A stretch of 64,000 nucleotides of DNA from Paulinella micropora (lineage: Eukaryota; Cercozoa; Imbricatea; Euglyphida). Below are positions 40,657-50,990 of the stretch, one piece after another. Every line of letters begins with the position of its first letter. Position 1 is the first letter of the stretch. The stretch lies in NCBI GenBank assembly GCA_009731375.1, contig BJOX01000160.1, positions 817,233-881,232 on the forward strand. The letters are read 5' to 3'. The position numbers were made by a program, and so were the translations under genes. A model generated the notes under the pieces. It made no database searches. It was not told the origin of the DNA and saw only the letters and a list, made by a program, of their open reading frames with translations.

Positions 40657-41079
40657 CTATATATAAGGACCCTCCTTGTCCTTAAAAGGAAATTCAGTGG
40701 TTCCCGCAGACGAACCTTTTTTATTGTGTCTATTTGATTTCATATGTCGTCCTTTATTTCCATTATGTATTTCGGCACCACATTCACACTTAATATCTTT
40801 ATGCTTCCACCTTATCTTCTTTTCTTTTTTGATTATTCTTGTTTCTTTATCATAATTAATTTTCCATTCCTCATATTTAGGTATTATATTTTTCTCGTGA
40901 TATTTCTTTGCTTCTTCCAATGCTTGCTCTTTTGATTTTTTCTTTCCGATGCAGAAACTCTTACACATAACCTTTCCTCCTTCTCTCCATTGAACTTTTA
41001 CTATTGGTCTCTTTTCGTTATTCTTTACCATAACACAACCTCTGGACATTCTAAATCTCTGAGTGTCTTCGTTTGTCAT
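40657..41079 (-). CDS. AP2-like / CxC...HxxxxH zinc-finger protein (element A)
   Basis: 140 residues from ATG 41079. The N-terminal half has VKVQWREGGKVMCKSFCIGK then EQALEEAKKYHEKNIIPKY, which resembles an AP2-type DNA-binding fold. The C-terminal half has KCECGAEIHNGNKGRHMKSN, a C-x-C...H...H finger. It lies about 40 bp from the right terminal repeat and reads inward. A decayed mirror copy lies beside the left repeat (21887-22395). A DNA-binding role at the ends or in transcription is inferred. Confidence 0.55.
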   Translation of the reverse strand: MTNEDTQRFRMSRGCVMVKNNEKRPIVKVQWREGGKVMCKSFCIGKKKSKEQALEEAKKYHEKNIIPKYEEWKINYDKETRIIKKEKKIRWKHKDIKCECGAEIHNGNKGRHMKSNRHNKKGSSAGTTEFPFKDKEGPYI

Positions 41080-41119
41080 CCTTATGTGTCTTTATTTTAT
41101 TTGTTTAAATAATAATTAC

Positions 41120-41465
41120 TTACATATCGCCTTTTTTCTTTCTTTTGTCTGTCTGTATTTGTTATAAATAGGTAGCCTTAAAACTAAATAATGGCTCTTA
41201 GTGGAAAAACACTTCTCACACCAGACACGGAAAAGGTGAAGCGAAAATACACACCGACGGGGGTTTGCTTTTTTGCTTTTGGACTACTTTCTGTCCTTCA
41301 GTGCGGACACTTGGACAACTTTTCGCAGTAAGAGAGATTTTAATGAAATTGTTGTTTTGAACCTAGAGAGAATAGGTAGAGGAAATTATGAATAACGGCT
41401 CTTAGTGTGGTTTCTCTAGTGAAACTGCACTGAACGAGCGTGCCCAGGTGGCACCCTATACTACT
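41120..41465 (-). repeat. right terminal inverted repeat of element A
   Basis: Counterpart of 21475-21820. The outer end reads ...CACCCTATACTACT, followed by the CACCAA duplication at 41466-41471. Confidence 0.92.
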
Positions 41466-41649
41466 CACCAACTAGGAAAGAAGGAAGCCAGAAGGAAAAT
41501 TGCCCATTGAAGTATTGTTGACAATAACATTTGCCTATCGTAATTTATTAACCGCAATTTACGATGAAAATTATTGCGATGACCATTTCGGCCCTTTGGT
41601 CCCCTAAATAAAAAAAACGGTCAACAATTATAAATCTAATATTACTTTT

Positions 41650-42545
41650 GCTTTCCTCTCTCTTTTGCTCGTCTTATATTACCTTCATAATGTCTTCTAT
41701 CTTCAACTGTTCTTTTGTTTTTTTTCTCTTTTGTTATTTCTTTAACTTGTTCGTTAATTTGTTTTTCTTCATCAACCTGACGGTCAAATTTGGTTTTTTA
41801 ATAATTCGCTTGGACTGACTAATTCATCCGAATTAAGAATTAATTTGAAACACTTTCTTCCAACTACGGTAAAAATCTGTTTACTATACTGCTTTCCACC
41901 TTTTGAAAATAAATTTCTTTTTAACCAACTGCTGACTTATCCCCTTTTTGAAATTCATCAATTAAATGATCGCGGTCTATCGGCTTAGCTTTAATTGTTC
42001 TATGAAGACTGGTGTTATAAGCATCTACCATATCATCAATATAAGTAAGCCAGTCAAAGTTTCCATTAGTTTAAAATAGTATGTCAAGCCACCTCCTTAT
42101 CGTCCTTATTACACGGTCGACAATAGCAAGAGCCCGATAGTCGCCTACTTCAACCGTCCTGTGTTCAATATTGTTTTCTCTAAAATAATTCTTTACCGCT
42201 CCTTTATATTCACTCCCGCTGTCAGTCGTAATGCTCTCTGGTGTGTATGGTATTGATTTAAAAGCTAAATAAACTTCTTTCGCTGCTTTATTTTTAAGTG
42301 GTTTAATAATTAAAATCTGCTGTGAGTGTCTATCCAAAACAACATCCAAGCATAGTTTTTATTCCCTTTCTTATCTTTAAGTTTGGACATATTAGCTAAA
42401 TCTACAAATACTTGTTTAAGTGGTTTGTCCGACCATATCGTATTCAATCTATCTGTTGGTAATCTTTTTTGGTAATATATTTCTAATGCTTGTTCCTTTC
42501 TTTCATCTTCTTTCTCAGTATTTCCTGTATTGCTATGTTTGTGGT
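41650..42545 (-). pseudogene. rve-type integrase of element B, broken
   Basis: VFVDLANMSK carries the first catalytic Asp (about 42405). TTDSGSEYKGAVKNYFREN and IVDRVIRTIRRW carry the second and third acidic positions inside the intact part 42071-42349. A C-terminal block IDDMVDAYNTSLHRTIKAKP lies in another frame near 41970-42050. At least three frame changes. As in A, the third acidic position is Asp. It sits just inside the left end of B, now separated from that end by the inserted A. Confidence 0.75.
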
Positions 42546-42554
42546 CTGTTTATA

Positions 42555-42863
42555 TTAATAATAATATAATTTGTTCAATAATTCTTCAAACAGCGGGTCA
42601 GTGTATTCTGATTTTCCACAACTTCCAAATGTTTTATATTCAAGGTAACTAATAAAGGCATCATCTACAACTGGATCAAATTTTGGGTATTGGCATAAAG
42701 TACATCTCCTCGCCATATTATTGTGAATATAGTATTGAATATTTTCTTTTCGTTTTCGGATATTCACTCTACACGGTAGACATATACGGTAAGTTCGTCT
42801 CCCATCGTAAAATAATGTCATCGGCTTTTCACGACGACAATATCCGCATTTCTTGGAATGCAT
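42555..42863 (-). CDS. small zinc-binding protein (element B)
   Basis: 102 residues, MHSKKCGYCRREKPMTLFYD, with CxxC pairs at CGYC and CLPC about 25 residues apart and a second pair CTLC. It looks like a zinc ribbon of the kind seen in many viral and phage proteins (GKEK..FY). It is divergent from the methyltransferase gene 23 bp away. Specific function unknown. Confidence 0.5.
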   Translation of the reverse strand: MHSKKCGYCRREKPMTLFYDGRRTYRICLPCRVNIRKRKENIQYYIHNNMARRCTLCQYPKFDPVVDDAFISYLEYKTFGSCGKSEYTDPLFEELLNKLYYY

Positions 42864-42886
42864 TTTTTATTTTACTATATATAACC

Positions 42887-43622
42887 ATGGATATAAAGCT
42901 TTTCAATGCTGATTGTCTGGACCATATACCAAAGATAGAAGAAAAAGTTAATTTGGTTTTAGTTGATTTACCATATGGGCAGACCGCTTGCGAATGGGAC
43001 AATATTATAGACTTAAAGCAAATGTGGAAAGAACTTAAAAAGGTATGTAAGCGGAACTGTATATATATTTCTTTACTACTACTAAATTTGGTTATAAACT
43101 CATTCAATCTAATGAGAACTGGTTTCGGTATGACATCGTATGGGAGAAAGTAAAAAAGCTGGTTTCTTATCTGCTAATAAAATGCCACTTAGAAAACACG
43201 AAATGATATATATATTTAATGGGCCAAGCAGACCAAAAGGAGAGAAGTTAACGTATAACCCACAAAAGGTAGAAGGTAAAGCATATAAGGAAAAAGGAGG
43301 TAGATATTCAAATTTTCATGGACAGACTGGCTTTGCGACTATAAATAAAGGCGACCGTCATCCAACATCAATCTTAAAATTCAACAATCCACCCAAATCG
43401 CTTCACTCCACACAAAAACCAGTTGAACTATGTGAGTGGCTAATTAAATCATATTCAAACGAAGGCAACTTAGTGCTAGACTTTACGATGGGAAGCGGGA
43501 CAACTGGCATAGCCTGTATGAATACTAAACGGCGATTTATAAGTATTGAGAAAGATAAAGACATATTTGAAACAGCGAAAAAAACAATAGACAAACACAA
43601 ATTAATACTTAAGGACACCTAA
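42887..43622 (+). pseudogene. DNA adenine/cytosine-N methyltransferase 1 (element B, one break)
   Basis: MDIKLFNADCLDHIPKIEEK, then motif IV VLVDLPYGQTACEWD (DPPY-type). The frame changes near 43140. SLHSTQKPVELCEWLIKSYS and motif I VLDFTMGSGTTGIACMNTKR follow. This order (IV before I) is the beta class of N6-A/N4-C methyltransferases. It would methylate viral or host DNA; the target cannot be read from sequence. A has no counterpart. Confidence 0.8.
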
Positions 43623-43737
43623 TGATTTATCTTTATATCTTACTCTTTCTTCTTTTTCTAGTTCAAAACAATTATAAGAACAAAACTCATACATATAAAA
43701 CCAATCAAAACTATCGTCAATTGCTGTAATCTGTCTA

Positions 43738-43860
43738 TTAGCTAAACACAGAGTTAATCCACACACACATAGCAACTATTAAAGTCATATCCATGGCTAT
43801 TGTATAAAAATCCATAATATATATTCTAACATCCAACGGTAAATTTTTTATCTGGTCCAT
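43738..43860 (-). CDS. tiny membrane protein (element B)
   Basis: 40 residues from ATG 43860: MDQIKNLPLDVRIYIMDFYT, followed by a hydrophobic segment (MTLIVAMCVWINSVFS). One TM helix is likely. Divergent from the methyltransferase at 43869, with eight bases between starts. Low certainty because of size. Confidence 0.35.
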   Translation of the reverse strand: MDQIKNLPLDVRIYIMDFYTIAMDMTLIVAMCVWINSVFS

Positions 43861-43868
43861 TATATACA

Positions 43869-44704
43869 ATGTCAGATTTTCCTTATCACATAATAACACC
43901 AGAAGAAAGAGACGAAGCATTCGCAAAACTTCAAGAACTCAAACTGGGTAAATTAACAAATTCAACAGTTGGAAATAAAGCAAGCAATTTTTATTTTCAA
44001 AAATACAGACTAAAAACAAAATTAGGAAAATTGAATGCAATAGATTATTGGAAAGATAAGAAAAACAAAGTAAAAGAAACAGACAAAAGCCTTAATAGAA
44101 AAAACCCATCAACCATTGGAACAGTTGGCGGATTAAGAAGCGTATTACGAATGGGAGGAGTTGAAGCTTGTCAGTTTAAACCAGTAGTAGCAGTTTATAT
44201 TTATCAGAAATTTAAGCAACAAAAAAATTAGACTTCTCAGCAGGGTGGGGAGATAGAGCGGTGGCTGCGATATCGCAAAATATACCATATATTGGCATTG
44301 ATAGCAACAAGTCGCTTTAAACCCCATATAAATATATGCTCAACCACTTTGGCGGAAATGTAAAAATAATTTTTAAACGGAGCGAGGACGTATCATTCCC
44401 AACGGGCTATGATTTGGTTTTTACTTCTCCTCCTTATTACAATACAGAGAAATACCCCCATATGAAAATACACGACATAATTGAAAAATTTAGAGATAAG
44501 TATTGGATACCAACAATAACTAAGGCCTACCGAAATTTGGGAAAAGGCGGACACATAGTTTTGAATATGCCAGACTATATGTATAAAATGACTAAGCCAA
44601 TTTTAGGAAAGGCTAGAAAAATTAAAATGCCGATACAAAATAGATTTTCGTGGAAAGATAATACACCCCGCTATGAATACATTTATTATTGGAAAAAGAA
44701 CTAA
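43869..44704 (+). pseudogene. DNA methyltransferase 2 (element B, broken)
   Basis: N-terminal helical part MSDFPYHIITPEERDEAFAK ends at a stop at 44229. The downstream frame contains FSAGWGDRAVAAISQNIPYI (SAM-binding motif I) and, after another break near 44330, DLVFTSPPYYNTEKY (motif IV, SPPY). Then GKGGHIVLNMPDYMY follows. The layout (I before IV, with an N-terminal extension) differs from methyltransferase 1, so the two are not duplicates. Similar enzymes occur in large DNA viruses. At least two interruptions. Confidence 0.7.
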
Positions 44705-44757
44705 AACTTGAAAAACATCTTTGAAACATCGCTACTTTCTTTTTTTGGTTTCTCTGG

Positions 44758-45210
44758 TTATTGATTGTAAAGATTGACATTGACGGGTGCTCTACCTCGT
44801 CCGCTCTTCACTGGTTTTTCTATTTCTACATCGCTCTCGCTTTCGCTGTCCTCGCTTTCTTCTTCCACTTTCTTTTTTACCACTTTCTTCGCCTTCTTCT
44901 GCTTAGTCTTTAATTTCATACCAGCAACCCGTCGTGCGACAATATCAACGAAGTCGTGCTCTACTTCCTCATCAGAACTGCTTTCCTCAATCAGCTCACC
45001 ATCTCTGCCATCTATCATATCTTTCGCCAAGTGCTTCTTAGTAATGTGGTCTATCTTTTCGTCGTCAGTCATTTCTTTCACATTCTTAGCCTCTTCCTCC
45101 GCGTTTAGTTCCTTAGCTCTTTCAATCTTTCTTTGCTTAGCATGTTTCTTCTTCGCCTCCCAACCCTTTTCAAGGTTCTTCATAGCGACCTCTCTATTAC
45201 CTCTTGGCAT
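44758..45210 (-). CDS. highly charged conserved protein (element B)
   Basis: 150 residues, intact, MPRGNREVAMKNLEKGWEAK. The layout follows its A counterpart (23525-24049): basic helix, DDEKIDHITKKHLAKDMIDG, acidic Ser/Glu block, FVDIVARRVAGMKLKTKQKK, second acidic block, and VNVNLYNQ end. Conservation in two diverged elements argues that it is a real gene. Confidence 0.7.
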   Translation of the reverse strand: MPRGNREVAMKNLEKGWEAKKKHAKQRKIERAKELNAEEEAKNVKEMTDDEKIDHITKKHLAKDMIDGRDGELIEESSSDEEVEHDFVDIVARRVAGMKLKTKQKKAKKVVKKKVEEESEDSESESDVEIEKPVKSGRGRAPVNVNLYNQ

Positions 45211-45288
45211 TTTATGACTTGTTTTTATTATTATACAAAATAATATTATTTAGTTTTTATTAATAAACAATTTCTTAAATATATACCG

Positions 45289-46885
45289 ATGAGCCAATAC
45301 AAAAGTTTATCAGGTCTTAATGAGTTGGCCGTAGATAGTCTAAATATACTTAACTTAGACTTAACAAATACTAATATTATCGGCCTTAATACTGATAGGG
45401 TGCCAGAAGATGCCGACCCGATAAATCTTTATTATACTGACGGAAAATTTGATGCAAGGCTAGCTACCAAAAGCACGTTGGACATCAAAGATGGAGCTAA
45501 TCTATATTATACTGATGGGCGATTTGACACAAGATTTTCTAATAAATCAACATCAGACTTAAAAGAAGGCACCAATCTATACTATACCACCGCAAGGGCA
45601 AATACAGACTTTGATGCTAGGCTTTTATTAACATCAACCGCTGACTCAAAAGAAGGCACCAATTTATATTACACCACCGCAATGGCAAATCCAGATTTTG
45701 ATGCTAGGCTTTGTTAAAATCAACCGCTGACTTAAAAGAAGGAACCAATTTATATTATACCACAGCGAGAGCAAATACAGATTTTGATGCTAGGCTTTTA
45801 TTAAAATCAACCGCTGACTTAAAAGAAGGAACCAATTTATATTATACCACAGCGAGAGCAAATACAGATTTTGATGCTCGGCTTTTATTAAAATCAACCA
45901 CTGAATTAAAAGAAGGAACCAATTTATATTATACCACTGCGAGAGCAAATACAGATTTTGACACACGGCTAGCGACTAAATCAACCAATAACTTAGCCGA
46001 GGGGGCGAACCTTTATTATACCAATTCGAGGTTTGATACACAATTAGCCACTAAATCAACTAATAACTTAGCAGAAGGTACTAACTTATATTACACCACC
46101 GCAAGGGCTAATACGGGCTTTGACACACGGCTAGCAACTAAATCAACTAATAACTTAGCAGAAGGTACTAACTTATATTACACCACCGCAAGGGCTAATA
46201 CGGGCTTTGACACACGGCTAGCAACTAAATCAACTAATAACTTAGCAGAAGGTACTAACTTATATTACACCAACGCAAGGGCTAATACGGACTTTGACAG
46301 ACGGCTAGCAACTAAATCAACTAATAACTTAGCAGAAGGTACTAATTTATATTACACCACCGCAAGGGCTAATACGGACTTTGACACACGGCTAGCAACT
46401 AAATCAACCAATAACTTAGCCGAGGGGACGAACCTTTATTATACCAATGCGAGGTTTGATACACAAATTAGCCACTAAATCAACTAATAACTTAGCAGAG
46501 GGCACTAATTTATATTACACTAATGCGAGATTTGATACACAATTAGCGACAAAGAGCACCACCAATTTAGCAGAGGGAACAAATCTATATTATACGACAA
46601 CAAGCTAATACGGACTTTGACACACGGCTAGGAACAAAATCAATAGATGCTTTGAGTGATGTAAGAATAACAACACCCGCAAACGGCCAATTACTAACAT
46701 ACAATGGAACAAACTGGGTGAATTCCACGGGGTCATTGGCTTTCCTTGCTTTGACTGGTGGGACGATGTCGGGTGATATTAAACTGGGTGCTTCAACTTT
46801 TACTATGTATACGGGCCCGGAGACTATGACGGATACGGTAAGCAACGAGGAGGAGCCGTTAAATTTCGGTAAACCTTCAATGTAA
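45289..46885 (+). pseudogene. fibre protein, N-terminal repeat part (element B)
   Basis: MSQYKSLSGLNELAVDSLNI is followed by about fifteen copies of a 25-29-residue repeat with the core LAEGTNLYYTTARANTDFD and TRLATKSTN. Neighbouring copies are almost identical at DNA level, especially 46020-46440. Frame changes at about 45715 and 46475-46650. It then gives VRITTPANGQLLTYNGTNWV and stops at 46885. The distal fibre part lies on the opposite strand at 49020-50200, and the S74 chaperone is further on at 50200-50616. The gene has therefore been pulled apart by rearrangement. Confidence 0.75.
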
Positions 46886-46898
46886 AATCTTATATTAA

Positions 46899-46920
46899 TT
46901 TTTTTTTCACTAACAATATA
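46899..46920 (+). promoter_or_regulatory. poly-T/C/TATA promoter-like motif
   Basis: TTTTTTTTTCACTAACAATA before the ATG at 46923. Confidence 0.4.
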
Positions 46921-46922
46921 CT

Positions 46923-47667
46923 ATGAAGAAAGAAGAAACTTAAACAACGACCGCCGAGGATATAGAACCAAAGATGGTCGGCCGTATATCAAAGTGAAAG
47001 GCAAACGAGCATATCTCAACTTTGGAAAGAAAACGAATGACCTTCAACACTTCAAATTGTTAAACTGTTTTTGAAATATATGGGGAAGAATAAAACCAAG
47101 AATACACGAAAGACGAAAGAGCGAATAGTTAAGTCCGACTTCAATCGTCTTGAACACGAGAACCGCAATCAGGTAAATAATCAGCTAGATAAACTCAAAC
47201 TGGAAAAGTATGAGCAAATACACGAACTAGAAAAGAAAGACAAAGAAGCAAAAGAACAACAAAAGAAAATAGAAGAGCGAGAAGCCGAAACGAAAAGAAA
47301 TGAACTCGCACTCATACAGACTAAAACAGCTCAAGCTCAAAGAATGGCTGATATTGACAGAGAAATAAAAACCCAAAATGCGATTAACGATGCTTTACTT
47401 GAAAGAGCAATAGCGATGAATGAAGCGAAAGGTGAATTAAAAAGAAGTGAAATAAATGGAAGGGAAAGAACGGGAAGACAGTATGTTTTGACAGAAGAAG
47501 AAGTCCAAGCATTAGCAGACGAAGTTAAAAGAAGGAGTGATGAAGCAAAACAACGACAGGATGAGTTAAGACAGCAAGCGATTGAAGCAGACAGGCAAGC
47601 TATGGAAGCGGCTGTTTCGCCGCCGCCTTCGCTACACGATCGGCATAAGGAACTCCGACATCGCTAA
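46923..47667 (+). pseudogene. long coiled-coil protein (element B, broken and truncated)
   Basis: The start near 46923 gives GYRTKDGRPYIKVKGKRAYL then NFGKKTND, and a frameshift near 47050 follows. The intact remainder (47071-47667) is almost all heptad-type helix (LEKKDKEAKEQQKKIEEREA). The last about 20 codons run into the oppositely oriented core-like gene, so the original C-terminus is missing. This marks a rearrangement junction near 47605. Confidence 0.6.
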
Positions 47668-47884
47668 GAAAAGTAGCACCCCTTGAAATCAATTGATTCT
47701 TCTTGATAAACCTATTAGCATCTAATATCGCTTGTCCGACTTTTTTCCAGTTGACTTTGCCTCCTGTTTGTTTCTTTTTTCCTTTCTTCTTTCTTCCTCC
47801 TGCTTGTGGCATTTTGACTGGTGAAGGGTTAATTCCGATATTGTAACCTGATGGGCTACTGATAATCACTGGTGATGTTGGCAT
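47600..47884 (-). CDS. basic core-like virion protein (element B)
   Basis: 94 residues, MPTSPVIISSPSGYNIGINP, then GGRKKKGKKKQTGGKVNWKK and ANRFIKKNQLISRGATFLSD, GVPYADRVAKAAAKQ. Counterpart of 29576-29902 in A but on the opposite strand relative to neighbours. Confidence 0.6.
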   Translation of the reverse strand: MPTSPVIISSPSGYNIGINPSPVKMPQAGGRKKKGKKKQTGGKVNWKKVGQAILDANRFIKKNQLISRGATFLSDVGVPYADRVAKAAAKQPLP

Positions 47885-47921
47885 CTATATATAGTTCTGA
47901 AAAAAATCAATAATAAAATTA

Positions 47922-48733
47922 CAAAAATCGTTTATTGAAATTTTGCCTCAGTTCATCCGATACAGCATCCACAAAAGTTAAACCGTTCCTTGGTCGACTC
48001 ATGATATTTTTCAATGAAGTATTCTAGGTCGTAGCCGAGGTCCAAATGTTTATATACGAGTTCAATCTTATCAACACTCTGACCTGGAAAATTGAGTAGG
48101 TAGTCCGGCTGTTTAATCGCCTCAGGTCGTAAGTCGTTCAGGTATCGCGAACTCATAATCACCTTTGACCTGTAGTGTCTATTTTTTTTCAACAGGTCGC
48201 TCACGGACTTATCCCTCAACCCGCTACCCAAATCATCTAACACAAAAACGACTTCGGGAGTTTGATACTTAGACTGTCTTTCTGCTGGGGGTTCTTGCTT
48301 CTTCTTTTCCCCCTCCTTACCAAAGTATAAAAACTTCGGCTTCGGTTCTTCTTGAAGGTCCCGCACAATCTCGCCTTCTTCTTGCTCCTCGTCTGGCTTA
48401 TTGAGCTTGTCTAACTCGTAATCAATCACACTGTATCCGTCCGTTTTCAAATATGTGTATATCGCCATCGGGTTTCCCTTCTTCTTAAAGTGCTTAACTA
48501 TTTCTTTGTAAATAAAATCTTTATGTATTGTTGAAGCAATAATAACAATACGGGTCTTTTTGTCTGTCGTTCGTTTCAGGATTTCAAACAGTGCTGTCGT
48601 CTTCCCCGATTTTTTTCTGGCAAGCAAAAATGTTAGAATAAGGCTCCTCAAATAACTTGTATCCCTTGGCGAGTTTTTCACCATCTCCGTTTTGCTTAAC
48701 TGGTTTCACCTTTACATTATTGCTTTTCTCCAT
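47922..48733 (-). pseudogene. A32/FtsK-HerA-type packaging ATPase (element B, broken)
   Basis: ATG 48733 (MEKSNNVKVKPVKQ). A frame break near 48630 lies just before Walker A (LARKKSGKTTALF). Walker B is VVFVLDDLGSGLRDKS, and the sensor region is RHYRSKVIMSSRYLNDLRPE. A second shift near 47970 affects the last 15 codons. Same family and role as 28722-29540. Confidence 0.85.
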
Positions 48734-48736
48734 CGT

Positions 48737-49006
48737 TTATGTAAATATTAGCCAAGAAATTCTAAACAAAATATCAATTCTTCCGCCCAGTGCTTCATTC
48801 TCAATATTGCGATTGTCCGTTTTAAACACTTTAAAAGTGTATTGCCCGTCGGTCCAATTAATAATACCTAAGTTGTAGCTAAGATTGGAAATGTTCGCCG
48901 TGTTGCTATCAGCGAATGTGCCAATAATCCCAATGCGGTCCATATGAAGGATTTTCGTTTTCGTCTCGGCTAAATTATTCATATAGTGAATAAACTTAAC
49001 ATTCAT
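48737..49006 (-). CDS. conserved small protein upstream of the ATPase (element B)
   Basis: About 89 codons, MNVKFIHYMNNLAETKTKIL, RIGIIGTFADSNTANISNLS, NWTDGQYTFKVF. Counterpart of 28300-28614; the last residues differ and probably reflect a frame change. It ends three bases before the ATPase start. Confidence 0.55.
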   Translation of the reverse strand: MNVKFIHYMNNLAETKTKILHMDRIGIIGTFADSNTANISNLSYNLGIINWTDGQYTFKVFKTDNRNIENEALGGRIDILFRISWLIFT

Positions 49007-49019
49007 TCTGGTTCGCTTG

Positions 49020-50200
49020 CTGTTGCTGTTGTTGTGCTTATCCCCCCATTTGCCGATATTGCTCCTGTTGTTGTTATCACCCCCGCATTGCTTATGTTCA
49101 TCGCCTCACTAAATGCTATGTTTCCTGCCAGTGCTACTCCTTATTTGTAGTTAAAAGCGAGTTTATCTGAAATTTTGTATATTTGAAAGTTTGAGCCTGG
49201 GTCGCTTGATTTCCAGTTTGAACCATCCCAATAACTATCAAAACTCTAAGCAATATTGTCTTGCCCAAAGTTTAATTGTTGGAATACAGGATAAACAGAT
49301 GTATTTACAAATGCTTGAATGTGTGGTCCGTTCATATTATTGTTGGTTCCATATAATTCTAAACCTCCTGTTGCTCCTGTGCCTTTTGAATTCCTACCTA
49401 CTATACACGGGACACCAAGAGAAGTCGCCAATATTGCGCTAAATTCTTTCGTCCCTGCTTTGGTTTGCTTTCCTGTTAAATTTTACATTCTGCCCGTCTA
49501 ATGTGTCAATATAACCTTTTGTCGCCCCGTCTGTTGAAGCTGATGGAGTGGCTAAGTTTGTTATGCTTTGGCTTTTCATATCAACTCCCGCATTTGCCGT
49601 TATCAATCCGCTGGCCGTTAATGTGGTCCCTGTTAATCCCGCACTCGCTGTGATTAGTCCGCTTGCTGTTATTGCTCCACTTGTTGTTCATGTGTCGCTC
49701 GTCATATTTCTAATCAATGTTATGTCATAATTAAATTTCTCATAATCAAAATACAGACTGGCGATACGGACTTGGTTTCTAAATGAAGTTCCTCCACTTC
49801 CTGCTTTGTTCGCGACGAATATGATATATCTAGCAGAAGCATTTGAAGTGAGTGTATATGTTTTAGTTGTTTGTGAAGCCCAAGCCTCGCCACTCCTGCT
49901 ATCCCATAATGTGTATGTAATGTTGTCAGTGCTTACTCCCACATACCAAATGCTCGGTGTCATTTCAATGTATATAGCAGACGAAGACCTAACATAATAT
50001 TTTTTTATCCTGTATATGGCTCCCAAAATTTATATGTTCGCCAGTGTATGCTGTTTCTGAAAATGTATTCGTGTTTGGTGGAACTCTTGAATAAACTCCT
50101 GTCGCATCGTTGTAGTGGAAGTTGCTAGAACAATAATTGTTCTGGTCAGCATTAAAAGCCTGATATGCTGGATCGTATTCAGAAGAAGCAGAAGCGACGA
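49020..50200 (-). pseudogene. distal fibre part on the minus strand (element B)
   Basis: Minus-strand frames give a carbohydrate-binding-like (discoidin/F5-8 type) segment near 50190-50040 (EYDPAYQAFNADQNNYCSSN) and 50026-49688 (WYVGVSTDNITYTLWDSRSG). Fibre text matching A follows: GLELYGTNNNMNGPHIQAFV at about 49380-49320, then FGQDNIA and an AFSEAMNIS-type end. The A fibre has the same blocks on the plus strand at 26430-26720. Several frame breaks. Confidence 0.6.
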
Positions 50201-50616
50201 ATCGAGTTATACATATATTTCTTTGGATGATAATAAAAGGTCCTCTTCTTTCGATAGAAGATTAAAAACGGATAGAACTTTATTGGGATGTGATGTGTGT
50301 TGTGATAAATTGCGAGAAATAAAATGTTTTTCATATTATTGGAAATCGGATGAAAAGAGAGGAAGAATTGTGGTTTTATTGCGGATGAAGTAAAAAAATA
50401 TTTCCAGAATTTGTCACGAGCGGGATGAAGCCAGATGATGGAAGCGAGGATTATGAAGGAGTATCATATACAGACTTTATACCAATATTAGTTAGTGCTT
50501 TTCAACATATGACAGAAAAGGTGATTAATTTAGAAAAAGAAAATAAAAATCTTATGAATATATTACAAGACCACGCAAACCAATCAGCAGAAATCCGAGC
50601 AGTTGTATTTCCGTAA
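50200..50616 (+). pseudogene. S74 chaperone end of the fibre (element B, broken)
   Basis: SFDRRLKTDRTLLGCDVCCD, IKCFSYYWKSDEKRG and, after a frame change near 50395, VSYTDFIPILVSAFQHMTEK and EIRAVVFP. This is the intramolecular chaperone domain, on the plus strand directly next to the inverted distal fibre segment, so the fibre cannot be one reading unit here. Confidence 0.7.
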
Positions 50617-50647
50617 ACCCAATATAGTTTTTGAGATCGTAATTACA

Positions 50648-50990
50648 ATGCCACCTAGATTACACCCACCACCACCACTCATATATAGAGACGGAAGACC
50701 TGACACCAGAGTTGAAAAATAGGGTCTTAGATGTTCAAATTAAGCAGTAAGAAAAGAAATTAGACCACGAATACGAGGACAACTGGGACTGCTGTATGAC
50801 TAAGCGAAAAACCGACAGCAGACTTATTAAATACTTATTTCAAATGGGCATCATTATCGCTATTATAACCCTTTGTATCGTGAGGCTATCTGAAAAGAAC
50901 TTACCGTGCGAGGTAGCCAACACTTATGTAGGTATTTTAACACTATTGATTGGCATTTGCCTTCCATCGCCTTCTAGTTCAAAGAAGTGA
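50648..50990 (+). pseudogene. small two-TM virion-type membrane protein (element B)
   Basis: ATG 50648 with the Pro-rich start RLHPPPPLIYRDGRP, a frame change and a TAA near 50750, then NWDCCMTKRKTDSRLIKYLF and two hydrophobic segments. The last 60 codons match A almost without amino-acid change and at about nine in ten bases. It overlaps the convergent Cys-rich gene by 12 bases. Confidence 0.65.

Larger units (their letters stand above)
21475..41465. mobile_element. Polinton-type provirus A (inner, nested in B)
   Basis: It begins AGTAGAATAGGGTGCC and ends with the inverted counterpart. The terminal repeats are about 345 bp and the perfect 6-bp duplication is CACCAA. The 19,991-bp content is: integrase, charged protein, fibre with S74 chaperone, membrane protein, Cys-rich protein, packaging ATPase, basic core-like protein, protease, penton, major capsid protein, a second virion-type protein, ExoX-C-like protein, a long Polinton-type DNA polymerase, and zinc-finger genes next to both ends. 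Many frames are interrupted. Two 10-N gaps (25229-25238, 35677-35686) mark unresolved assembly. Confidence 0.92.
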
